From Nocardioidaceae bacterium (GTDB lineage Bacteria; Actinomycetota; Actinomycetes; Propionibacteriales; Nocardioidaceae): a DNA stretch of 6,920 bases. Below are positions 1 to 6,870 of the stretch, one piece after another. Made by a program: the position numbers and the translations under genes. A model generated the notes under the pieces. That model saw nothing but the letters and a program-made list of their open reading frames with translations, was not told the origin of the DNA and made no database searches. The stretch is from positions 1 through 6,920 of the forward strand of contig JACCZI010000154.1 in assembly GCA_013696015.1 (NCBI GenBank), written 5' to 3'. Each line of letters opens with the position of its first letter. Position 1 is the stretch's first letter.

Positions 1-1076
1 GCGCGGGCCGCAAGGGGCCGTGCCGCGGCGGTGGCCGACGAAGCCGGAACCTTCGGCCCATCGGAGGTGTCCGATGCAGCTCCGTCCCCCGCGCTCTGAC
101 GGCCGACGTAGAACGCCAGGACCGCCAGCATGGCAACGAGCAGCGCGACACCTGTGATGACCAGTGCCCGGGGCAGCGATCCGGTTCCCCCTCTTGCCGG
201 GCTACCGTCCGTGGCCCGGCTCGAGGACGCCCATGTCGGTGTTCCGGTCGCCGCCGCCGGGCTGGGTGAGAGTCCGGTGGGCTCCGGTTCATCGTCGCTC
301 ACGCGGCTCAGCGCGGCGGCGATGTCACGGGCGCTGCGCAACGGGGCAGCATCGTGTCGCGGCGGGTCGCCGAGGATCCGGTCGCACACCGCGTCGACGT
401 CGCGGGACACGCCGGCGCGGACTCGACGTGGCCGCAACAGCCGACCGTGCTCGGTGGGGGCCGGTGACAGCCCCGACTCGCGGCCCCCCGGCCAGCGCGC
501 CACGAGGCAGGCGTACAGGACACGGCCCAGCGCGAGCACGTCCGCCTGCTCGTCGCACGGGTGCCCCTCGGCCTCGTCGGGCCGACCGGAGGCGTACAGC
601 GCATGCTCAGTGCCAAGACCGGTGATCCGGACGACATCGTTGTCGTTCACCAGGATCGTCGCGGGACTGATGCAGCAGTGGTAGGCCCCGACCTCGTGCG
701 CGCGCGCCACCGCGTCGGCCACCTCACCGATCAGAGTGGCGGCGCGGCGGTTCGACATCGGCCTCTCACGGAGCAGGACCGCCAGTGGCACGGCACGGGT
801 CCACTCACGAACGACGTACGCCGCGCCGCCCTCATCAGCGACAGCGTCGAGCACGCGTAGGAACCGTGGATCGAGAACCGTCGTCGAAGCCCGGGCAGCC
901 TCCAGGAACGCCGTTGCGCGGGCATCGTTGCTCGGCATCGTCTGGATGCCGACCGAGCGGTTGAGGATCGTATCCATGGCCCGCCACGTCCGTGACTGCG
1001 CCACCTCGCCCGCAAGGTCCTCGATGCGGTACCGGCCGGCCATGGTCTGGCCGGGCTCGATGGCGTGACCGTTCAC
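1..1076 (-). CDS. Membrane-anchored pseudokinase (Ser/Thr kinase-like), partial
   Basis: The minus frame is open from a GTG at 1076 to the window edge (358 codons), so the C terminus is missing. The N terminus contains GRYRIEDL, a typical start of actinobacterial Ser/Thr kinase domains. The catalytic motifs are all degenerate (numbering from the GTG): the glycine loop keeps one glycine, the beta-3 lysine is Gln45 (VGIQTMP), HRDLKPxN reads HCCISPAT at 133-140, and DFG reads GLG at 153-155. It should therefore not phosphorylate proteins. A low-complexity Pro/Ser/Thr linker leads to one membrane helix at about 304-325, then an outside segment cut by the edge. The GTG was chosen because AAGGAAGGAG lies 13 bases upstream; ATG at 1043 is the alternative. 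It lies directly downstream of murJ. In M. tuberculosis the equivalent pseudokinase is fused to MurJ (MviN) and binds FhaA when phosphorylated; a trans-acting version of that role is inference. Confidence 0.87.
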   Translation of the reverse strand, partial: MNGHAIEPGQTMAGRYRIEDLAGEVAQSRTWRAMDTILNRSVGIQTMPSNDARATAFLEAARASTTVLDPRFLRVLDAVADEGGAAYVVREWTRAVPLAVLLRERPMSNRRAATLIGEVADAVARAHEVGAYHCCISPATILVNDNDVVRITGLGTEHALYASGRPDEAEGHPCDEQADVLALGRVLYACLVARWPGGRESGLSPAPTEHGRLLRPRRVRAGVSRDVDAVCDRILGDPPRHDAAPLRSARDIAAALSRVSDDEPEPTGLSPSPAAATGTPTWASSSRATDGSPARGGTGSLPRALVITGVALLVAMLAVLAFYVGRQSAGDGAASDTSDGPKVPASSATAAARPLAAR

Positions 1077-1222
1077 GTCGGCGCGGAGGCTCCTTCCTTG
1101 ACGTGCGCTCAGCAGGAGAGGATCAGCGGGCGTTGGTACCCGATAGCACGCGTGGCCATGCTAAGAGGTTGCCCGCAGGGCGGTCGGCGCTCGAACCGTT
1201 CGCACAGGAATTCAGGGGCGGC
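1077..1222 (-). other. Intergenic gap between murJ and the pseudokinase gene
   Basis: This 146-bp stretch separates the murJ stop from the pseudokinase start. It contains the ribosome binding site at 1090-1099 and a TANNNT hexamer (TAGCAT, minus strand, 1158-1163) that could be a -10 element giving a leader of about 75 bases. No good -35 hexamer is seen at 17-18 bases. There is no strong hairpin with a U-tract, so transcription can probably also read through from murJ. Confidence 0.35.
1090..1099 (-). promoter_or_regulatory. Strong Shine-Dalgarno of the pseudokinase gene
   Basis: Read on the minus strand this is AAGGAAGGAG, a near-perfect complement of the 16S rRNA 3' end. It lies 13 bases before the GTG at 1076 and 46 bases before the ATG at 1043, so it favours the GTG start. 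The gap is slightly long for a ribosome binding site. It is the clearest ribosome binding site in the window and implies that the pseudokinase is translated independently of MurJ. Confidence 0.6.
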
Positions 1223-2902
1223 TCAGCGGCGTCGCAGCAGCGCCAGCAGCGCACCGACCTCGCCGATCCGCAACAACCGTCCGGCCAGCAGGTAGCTGAC
1301 CGCGCCCACACAGCCGGCCACCGACAGCACGACGGCGGCGCTGCCTGCGCTGTCGACGGAGACGTCCGCACTCTGCAGGCCGCGGCTCACGGCGAGCATT
1401 CCCGCAGCGGCGACACCGGCGGCAACCCCGACCCGCCCGAGGAAGCGGCCGAGACTCGCATCGAAGAGCGTGCCGACACGCCGCGACAGCATCGCGCTGG
1501 AGAGCAGGGCTCCAACCAGGTAGGCGGCGGCGTACGCCAGAGCGAGCAGCATCGCCACTCGTGCCGGTGGTGCAGACCAGGTGAAGAGCACAGCGCCGCC
1601 GATGTTGGTGGCGCAGAGGACGGTTTGGATCAGGAACGGCGTCCGGGTGTCCTCGTCGGCGTAGAAGCCGCGCAGCAGCAGGTAGTGCACGGTGAAGAAC
1701 ACCAGCCCGGGCGCGAAGGCGACGATCGTGGCGCCGATCACGCCAGTGCCGCCCCGCAGGGCCCCGTGAGAGAACAGCACGGCGGCGATGGGTTGCCCGA
1801 GGCACGCCAACGCGACCGCGATCGGGACGACGAGGCTCAGCACCAGGCGCAGCGTGGCGACGATCTCATCTCGAACCCGCTTGAGCTCGCGGTCTGCGGC
1901 GAGCCGGGACAACAACGGCATGGTGGCCGTCACCAGCGAGACGGTGATGATCGCGTGCGGCACCTGAACGATCAGGAACGCGTTCTGGTAGACGGTTGCT
2001 CCGGCGGCCTCCCCGCGTCCCAGCGCTGCGTCGGTGGCGCTGCCGACAGCGATGCGGCTGACGATGACGAACGCGAGCTGGTTTACGATCACGAACAACA
2101 GCGTCCACACGCCCAGCCGTATTGTGCGACCCAGCCCGACACCGCGCAGGTCGAACCGCAGTCGCAGCCGAAGCCCGCTCGCCCGCACGAACGGGATCAG
2201 CACGGCCGTCTGCACGGCGATGCCGAGGGTGGAACCGATGCCGAGCAGCGCCTCTTGGGAGGTGGTGAAGCCATCCGACCCGTCGGACGCTCCGTACGCG
2301 GCGAGGTAGCCGCCGAGCACCGCGCACCCCACCGCGTTGTTGACGATCGGCGCCCACATCATCGGCCCGAACCGCTGCCGTGCGTTGAGCATCTGGCCGA
2401 CGAGCACGAAGACCCCGTAGAAGAAGACCTGAGGCATGCAGAAGCGCATCAGGTTGTACGCCGACTCCCGCTGCACCGTCAGGTCGTCACCGAACAGCGA
2501 GGCCGGGAAGGCGATGCGCGCCAGCAGGGGAACCGCGATCAACAGCACGGCAGTCGCTCCGGCGAGCACGAGCACCCCGAGGCTGAGGATCCGCTGCGCG
2601 AACGCCTGCCCGCCGTCAGGATCGGCGCGCATGGCGCGCACCAACTGCGGCACCAGCACGACATTGAACACACCCCCCGCCACCAGGATGTACAGCGAAT
2701 TGGGAAGGGTGTTTGCCAGCGTGAACAGGTCCGCGTCGAGCGACTTCCCGAGTGCCGCCAGGATAAGCGCGGCTCGCAGGAATCCGGTAAGGCGAGAGAC
2801 AACGGTGCCGGACGCCATCAGCGCTCCGGCCGACAGCAGGCGGGAGCGCTCCTGCTCGGCCGGTGAGGCGGCTCCGTCCGCGCGGGATGCGCCGCTGCTC
2901 AC
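1223..2902 (-). CDS. murJ: Lipid II flippase MurJ (MviN family)
   Basis: A 559-residue polytopic membrane protein of the MOP superfamily that moves lipid-linked peptidoglycan precursor (lipid II) to the outer face of the cytoplasmic membrane. A hydrophilic tail of about 24 residues is followed by hydrophobic segments along the whole length, in keeping with the 14 helices of the family. Family signatures include SRLTGFLR at 36-43, whose arginines R37 and R43 match the essential R18 and R24 of E. coli MurJ; D58 in ADLFTLANTLPN matching D39; and the GQMLNARQRFGP and APIVNN stretch at 169-189. The protein ends right after the last helix (LLALLRRR), so the C-terminal pseudokinase part of mycobacterial MviN is absent; that module is the next gene downstream. 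The start is GTG, overlapping the DUF6049 stop by 4 bases (GTGA) with no obvious ribosome binding site, so translation is probably coupled. Confidence 0.95.
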   Translation of the reverse strand: MSSGASRADGAASPAEQERSRLLSAGALMASGTVVSRLTGFLRAALILAALGKSLDADLFTLANTLPNSLYILVAGGVFNVVLVPQLVRAMRADPDGGQAFAQRILSLGVLVLAGATAVLLIAVPLLARIAFPASLFGDDLTVQRESAYNLMRFCMPQVFFYGVFVLVGQMLNARQRFGPMMWAPIVNNAVGCAVLGGYLAAYGASDGSDGFTTSQEALLGIGSTLGIAVQTAVLIPFVRASGLRLRLRFDLRGVGLGRTIRLGVWTLLFVIVNQLAFVIVSRIAVGSATDAALGRGEAAGATVYQNAFLIVQVPHAIITVSLVTATMPLLSRLAADRELKRVRDEIVATLRLVLSLVVPIAVALACLGQPIAAVLFSHGALRGGTGVIGATIVAFAPGLVFFTVHYLLLRGFYADEDTRTPFLIQTVLCATNIGGAVLFTWSAPPARVAMLLALAYAAAYLVGALLSSAMLSRRVGTLFDASLGRFLGRVGVAAGVAAAGMLAVSRGLQSADVSVDSAGSAAVVLSVAGCVGAVSYLLAGRLLRIGEVGALLALLRRR

Positions 2903-5061
2903 GGGGACGTCCGCACCGCCGCCGGCGCCGGACGAGGGGTACGCCCCCGGCGGCGGACGCTGCGGGCCACAGCCAGGACCACCAGCCCAGCGGCGGTACC
3001 GAGGGCGATCCAGACCACCACTCCGACGACACTCGTGCGCAGCGTGAACTTCGCGGCCGGACCGAAGGGCCGGCCCGTGGGGGTGGTCAGGCGAGCGCTG
3101 ACGCCGATGACTCCGACGTCGGCAGCTTTGGTCCGAACCGTGAACGTGGTGCTTTCGCCCCGGCGGAGATCGACCGGGCCGATGTCATCGAAGGACATGC
3201 TGCCGTCGTCGGCGGTGATCCGAACGCCCACGCTGACCGGTTCCTCGAGCCCGTTCGTGATCGTGATGGGGAACCGTCCACTGGTGCTCGACAACGTCAC
3301 GAAGTCCGGGCCTTCGACGGTGATGCCCGCGAGCTGACCGGTGACATCCTGCAGCGCCTGGTTGGCCAGCGCCTGCCCTGTGGCGGGGTCGGAACGCCAG
3401 TACTCCGACACTGCCAGGGCTGCGGCCTCCTCGTAACAGGTGCCCAACGCGGCGTCACCGCCGGTGACCGCGCTGAGGACGCGAGCCCTCCGGGCGATAT
3501 CGGCCCCGGTGTCCAAGAGCACCGGCGACAGTGCGTCGACCTGCGCGGCGGTCCTCGACACCCGGGCGTTGCTCGGCGGCTGCGCGACCTGCGTGTCCAG
3601 CTGGGTCGGCTGTATCCAGGGCGCGTCGAAGGCGGCGAAGAAGCCGGCTGAGGGCCAGGTCGGACCCGGGTCCCATGACGACGACGCGATGAACACCATG
3701 CCAGCGTCGGCGTTGGCACTGGCCCCGAGCGACAGCAGCGCCGACTCGCTCAGCAGCCGTTGCCGCACCTGCAGTGCGGTGTCGACGGGCTCCGGCGCCG
3801 GACCACCGTCGGTGAGTGTGCGGTCGGAAACGATGACGTCGAACGGCTGCCCCGTTGTCGGCAACGACACCACCGGCCCGTCGTCGAGCTGCCAGCCGCT
3901 CAGCTGGTCGGCAGTCAGCACAGTCACGGCTTCGGTACGGCTCAATGCTTCGGCATCGACGAGCTCGGTCGGCAGATAGATCCGACGTGCGGACAGGTCA
4001 AGCCCGGCGAGGGTGGATGCCGTCGCGGCGTCGACCGCGTGCCGGAGCCCGGAGCGCTGCCGCGTTGCCAAGGCGGTCAGGTCCGGTCGCCCGTACCCCT
4101 GCGTCCAGAGGCTCTGCGTCCGCGCCAGGCTCAGGAAGTCGCGCAGGAACTCGCGGGCGACGCGCTGCTGCGGGGACTCCTCCGACGATGCCTGGTCCTG
4201 TGGCGTAGCCGAAGCCGCGACGTCGGGCCTGTCGCGACTCAGGCAGGTGGACCCGTCGGTGATGCGGACCAGTGCGTCCAGGACCGCTGGATCGGCCACT
4301 ACGGTCACCGGGACCTCACCTGCGGCCAACGCCATGTCGAGCATCCGCCGCAGGTAGCCACCGCTCGCGACCTGCGCGGTCAACCCGCCGGCATCGACGT
4401 ACGTCCCGTCACCCGCCCTCGGGACGTGGGCCTCGAACGGCCACAGCAGGGACAGGTCGACCGGGTTGTCCACCGAGCGCGGCATCAGTGGGATAAAGCT
4501 GCGCGCCCGCCCCGTGGCTTCGGAGGAGTTGCGGACGCCGTTCTCGTCGGTGGCGATGACATGGACGCCGATCGAGTGCACGCCCGGTGTCCGCGAGAGC
4601 AGTCCGAGGCGTCCGAACGGAACGTCAAGGTCATAGCTCGCCGACCCGCCGGGTCGCAGCGATCCCAGCTGGAGGTAGAGGCCCGGGTCGGCGACGCGGT
4701 TGCCGCTGTAGGCGGTGGCCGGGCTGTCCAGAGCGGCCACCAGCTGCTCTTTGGTGGTCATTGGGCTGGGTGACATCACCAGATACACCTGCAGGTCGCG
4801 CCAGACGTGGTCGTCGAGGTTGGTGATCGAGCCGCGCACGTTGATCGGTTCGCCGGGGGTGAGGTAGCCCGGAGTGATGCTGTCCATAGTCACGACCAAA
4901 CCGGCGTCGGGTGCACTACCCGTACGAGGAGGTGCCGGCCCGGCGGCCGCACCGGCCAGCGGCACCACCGTCGTGACCAGGACCGTCGTGACCAGGACCG
5001 TCGTGACCAGGACAGCGTGCCACCGCATGTCTCGGCGCAGCCCTCTGACGCCGTTGACCAC
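2899..5061 (-). CDS. DUF6049 family secreted, membrane-anchored envelope protein
   Basis: About 720 residues, homologous by position and character to M. tuberculosis Rv3909; its biochemical function is unknown. From the GTG at 5061: a basic N-region (RGLRRDMRWH), a hydrophobic signal core at about 16-33 built on a repeated LVTTV pentapeptide, and a likely signal peptidase site near AGAAA (36-40). A beta-rich domain follows at about 52-192, then a large mixed middle region, a second beta-sandwich-like domain near 590-675, and a C-terminal helix at about 678-699 followed by RSVRRRGR as a cytoplasmic stop. Most of the protein is thus outside the membrane. I see only two cysteines (in STCLSR and GTCYEE), which could form a disulfide. 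The start is uncertain: ATG at 5070 would overlap the best -10 hexamer and lacks a ribosome binding site; ATG at 5028 is another option. It overlaps murJ by 4 bases, suggesting a shared envelope role. Confidence 0.87.
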   Translation of the reverse strand: MVNGVRGLRRDMRWHAVLVTTVLVTTVLVTTVVPLAGAAAGPAPPRTGSAPDAGLVVTMDSITPGYLTPGEPINVRGSITNLDDHVWRDLQVYLVMSPSPMTTKEQLVAALDSPATAYSGNRVADPGLYLQLGSLRPGGSASYDLDVPFGRLGLLSRTPGVHSIGVHVIATDENGVRNSSEATGRARSFIPLMPRSVDNPVDLSLLWPFEAHVPRAGDGTYVDAGGLTAQVASGGYLRRMLDMALAAGEVPVTVVADPAVLDALVRITDGSTCLSRDRPDVAASATPQDQASSEESPQQRVAREFLRDFLSLARTQSLWTQGYGRPDLTALATRQRSGLRHAVDAATASTLAGLDLSARRIYLPTELVDAEALSRTEAVTVLTADQLSGWQLDDGPVVSLPTTGQPFDVIVSDRTLTDGGPAPEPVDTALQVRQRLLSESALLSLGASANADAGMVFIASSSWDPGPTWPSAGFFAAFDAPWIQPTQLDTQVAQPPSNARVSRTAAQVDALSPVLLDTGADIARRARVLSAVTGGDAALGTCYEEAAALAVSEYWRSDPATGQALANQALQDVTGQLAGITVEGPDFVTLSSTSGRFPITITNGLEEPVSVGVRITADDGSMSFDDIGPVDLRRGESTTFTVRTKAADVGVIGVSARLTTPTGRPFGPAAKFTLRTSVVGVVVWIALGTAAGLVVLAVARSVRRRGRTPRPAPAAVRTSP
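4967..5011 (-). repeat. Three perfect 15-bp tandem repeats in the signal peptide
   Basis: The unit accgtcgtgaccagg (plus strand) occurs three times without mismatch at 4967-4981, 4982-4996 and 4997-5011. Being a multiple of three, it adds the pentapeptide LVTTV in frame to the hydrophobic core of the DUF6049 signal peptide. Identity at every base, including wobble positions, points to recent slippage expansion. Confidence 0.95.
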
Positions 5062-5068
5062 GGCTGCC

Positions 5069-5074
5069 ATGGTA
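5069..5074 (-). promoter_or_regulatory. Putative -10 element for the DUF6049-murJ operon
   Basis: On the minus strand the hexamer is TACCAT, the only TANNNT match upstream in the gap. Seven bases (GGCAGCC) separate it from a GTG at 5061, which is in frame with the DUF6049 protein. Transcription starting at about 5061-5062 would give a leaderless mRNA. No canonical -35 hexamer is visible at the usual distance, which is common in actinobacterial promoters. Confidence 0.45.
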
Positions 5075-5113
5075 GTGGCGAGGCACCGGCAATCCCGGGT
5101 CCTCGACCGCCCG

Positions 5114-5119
5114 TACAGT
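5114..5119 (+). promoter_or_regulatory. Putative -10 element for the CCA-adding enzyme gene
   Basis: TACAGT, the only TANNNT match on this strand of the gap, lies 8 bases before the GTG at 5128. The start site would fall at about 5126-5128, giving a leaderless or nearly leaderless mRNA. This agrees with the absence of a Shine-Dalgarno sequence before the GTG and before the downstream ATG at 5167. Confidence 0.5.
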
Positions 5120-5127
5120 GTCTGAAC

Positions 5128-6579
5128 GTGCCCGTCGACCCGCCTTCACCGACGACGCTCGACAGCATGGAGCAGGCGGCCGTCCGGCAGTTGGTGTCCG
5201 TGGCGCCCCTGGTCGACGAGCTCGGCCGCCTCTTCGAGGGCGCGGGACACGAGATCGCGCTGGTGGGTGGGCCGGTGCGCGATGTGTTGCTTGACCGGCT
5301 CGGGACCGACTGGGACTTCGCCACGTCTGCCCATCCGGAGGTGACCGGGCGGCTGGTGAGCGGCTGGGCGGATGCGGTGTGGGACATCGGGCGCGCCTAC
5401 GGCACGATCGGCTGCCGCAAGGACGGCCACACCATCGAGATCACCACCTATCGCTCGGAGTCGTACGCCCCCTCGTCACGCAAGCCGGAGGTTGTGTACG
5501 GGGACAATCTCGTGGGCGACCTCTCCCGACGGGACTTCACCGTGAACGCGATGGCGGTGAGGCTGCCACAGCGCGGTTTCGTCGACCCCTTCGGGGGCCG
5601 ACGCGACCTGGCCGCGCGGGTGCTGCGCACGCCGAGCACACCGCAGCAGTCGTTCGGCGATGACCCGCTGCGGATGATGCGGGCGGCCCGTTTCGCCGCG
5701 CAGCTCGGCTTTGCAGCCGCGCCGGACGTCGTCGCTGCGATGCGCAACATGTCCGACCGGCTGACGATCGTGGCCGCCGAGCGGGTGCGCGGGGAGCTGA
5801 CGAAGCTGATCGACGCGCCGTACCCACGCCTCGGGTTGCAGCTGTTGGTCAGCACGGGGGTCGCCGACCACGTGCTGCCGGAGCTGCCGGCGCTGAAGCT
5901 GGAGCGCGACGAGCACCACCGGCACAAGGACGTCTACGAGCATTCGCTGACCGTGCTGGACCAGGTGATCGACCTGGAGCACCGGCTGCCGGCTGGTGGG
6001 CCGGACTTCGTCACGCGCTTCGCCGCGCTCATGCACGACGTCGGCAAACCACGCACGCGCCGGTTCGCCGACGACGGGTCGGTGACGTTCCATCACCACG
6101 ACGTCATCGGAGCCCGCCTGACCCGCAAGCGGATGCGGGCCCTGCGCTTCTCCGGCGAGGTGACCGAGTCGGTGGCGATGCTGGTCGAGCTGCATCTGCG
6201 CTTCCACGGGTACGGCAGCGGGGAGTGGACCGACTCAGCGGTTCGGCGCTATGTCCGCGACGCGGGTCCTCACCTGGAGCGGCTCCATGTGTTGACCCGG
6301 GCCGACTGCACGACGCGGAACCGGCGCAAGGCCGAGTGGTTGCAGCACGCGTACGACTCCCTCGAGCAGCGCATCGAGGCGCTGACACAACAAGAAGAGC
6401 TGGCATCCATCCGCCCCGACCTCGACGGCAACCAGATCATGGTGCTGCTGGGCATCGGTCCGGGGCCGGCTGTGGGGGAGGCGTACCGCTGGCTGCTCGA
6501 GCAGCGCATGGAGCGCGGGCCGCTCGGCGAGGAGAGGGCCCGAGACGAGCTGCGGCGATGGTGGGCGGAGCGGGGCTGA
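5128..6579 (+). CDS. pcnA: CCA-adding tRNA nucleotidyltransferase (class II, with HD domain)
   Basis: Adds or repairs the 3'-terminal CCA of tRNAs from CTP and ATP without a template, in the cytoplasm. It has 483 residues, close to mycobacterial PcnA (Rv3907c). Motifs in order: the nucleotidyltransferase core LVGGPVRD (45-52) with the metal-binding DWD at 61-63; RRDFTVNAMA (134-143), the ribose-recognition motif; DDPLRMMRAARF (178-189), which contains the base-selecting Asp and Arg residues; then an HD domain with HxxH-type residues at 263-272, the HD pair H303-D304 in LMHDVGKP, and HHHD at 322-325. HD domains in this family can give phosphohydrolase activity; whether this one is active cannot be told from sequence. 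The GTG start is preferred because TACAGT lies 8 bases upstream; ATG at 5167 has no ribosome binding site. The frame stays open upstream of 5128, but that part is antisense to DUF6049. It is divergent from the DUF6049-murJ operon. Confidence 0.95.
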   Translation: MPVDPPSPTTLDSMEQAAVRQLVSVAPLVDELGRLFEGAGHEIALVGGPVRDVLLDRLGTDWDFATSAHPEVTGRLVSGWADAVWDIGRAYGTIGCRKDGHTIEITTYRSESYAPSSRKPEVVYGDNLVGDLSRRDFTVNAMAVRLPQRGFVDPFGGRRDLAARVLRTPSTPQQSFGDDPLRMMRAARFAAQLGFAAAPDVVAAMRNMSDRLTIVAAERVRGELTKLIDAPYPRLGLQLLVSTGVADHVLPELPALKLERDEHHRHKDVYEHSLTVLDQVIDLEHRLPAGGPDFVTRFAALMHDVGKPRTRRFADDGSVTFHHHDVIGARLTRKRMRALRFSGEVTESVAMLVELHLRFHGYGSGEWTDSAVRRYVRDAGPHLERLHVLTRADCTTRNRRKAEWLQHAYDSLEQRIEALTQQEELASIRPDLDGNQIMVLLGIGPGPAVGEAYRWLLEQRMERGPLGEERARDELRRWWAERG

Positions 6580-6630
6580 TCGCGAGTATTGCGCGCCACT
6601 CGGTGTCACGATGGACTGGCGCATTACCTG
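6580..6630. other. Spacer between the CCA-adding enzyme and the VanZ-like ORF
   Basis: There are 51 bases between the CCA-adding enzyme stop and the start of the first repeat copy. They hold only a weak inverted repeat (GCGCC near 6593 and GGCGC near 6619, loop about 20 bases) without a U-tract, so it is not a convincing terminator. No Shine-Dalgarno precedes the following GTG. Confidence 0.4.
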
Positions 6631-6681
6631 GTGTTCGCCCCGCACACAATGGTGGCGTCTGCTGCTTGTCTCGTAGCCCCG
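6631..6681 (+). repeat. Direct repeat, copy 1 (51 bp visible)
   Basis: Begins gtgttcgccccgcacacaat and is identical over 51 bases to 6870-6920. The match starts sharply at 6631: base 6630 (g) differs from 6869 (a). The offset between copies is 239 bases. The true repeat may be longer, because copy 2 is cut by the window end. Confidence 0.97.
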
Positions 6682-6870
6682 TTAGCCGCCGTCCCGTCGC
6701 TGCGTCGCAGAGATCTCGCCGGAGCTGTGCGGATAACCAGTGGTGTACTGCTCGTCGGAGCGACGCTCGCTGTTCTCGCGACGACGCTTATCGGCACGAC
6801 CTCGCCATCCGGACAGGTCAACCTGGTTCCAGGGGCAAGCATCGAGGCGGCCCTGTCAGAGGCGGACTAG
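6631..6870 (+). CDS. Short two-helix membrane ORF, VanZ-like N-terminal fragment
   Basis: A 79-residue frame (GTG at 6631, stop TAG at 6868-6870; a TTG at 6589 would add 14 residues). It predicts two hydrophobic helices at about 7-24 and 35-55 joined by the basic loop RRRD, then SPSGQVNLVP at 58-67. Helix followed by VNLVP is the way many actinobacterial VanZ-like proteins begin; the family's later GN...LFVPLG signature is missing because the frame stops first. By my count 26 of 79 codons end in A or T, including rare TTA, ATA and AGA, clearly more than in the neighbouring CCA-adding enzyme. The stop uses the first base of the second repeat copy, so this is probably a truncated upstream duplicate rather than an intact gene. 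No ribosome binding site is seen. The VanZ assignment rests on a short motif and is tentative; it could be an unrelated small membrane protein. Confidence 0.4.
   Translation: MFAPHTMVASAACLVAPLAAVPSLRRRDLAGAVRITSGVLLVGATLAVLATTLIGTTSPSGQVNLVPGASIEAALSEAD

Noticed and set aside
130..684. Plus-strand frames opposite the pseudokinase gene
   Set aside because: They are shadows of the minus-strand pseudokinase, which has clear kinase-fold motifs and a membrane helix.
1109..1159. A 16-codon minus-strand ORF (MATRAIGYQRPLILSC) upstream of the pseudokinase as a leader peptide
   Set aside because: It has no ribosome binding site, its ATG overlaps the candidate -10 hexamer, and no attenuator hairpins follow it.
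992..2866. A long open plus-strand frame of 624 codons opposite murJ
   Set aside because: It is antisense to the well-supported murJ gene, rich in Arg, Gln, His and Asp as expected for a high-GC shadow frame, and shows no recognisable domain.
4807..5127. Upstream extension of the CCA-adding enzyme frame by about 107 codons
   Set aside because: The extension lies opposite the DUF6049 N terminus, is low-complexity (repeated RRDQD from the 15-bp repeats), and the family begins near the GTG at 5128.
6588..6625. A terminator after the CCA-adding enzyme gene
   Set aside because: The inverted repeat is only about five base pairs with a long loop and no following U-run.
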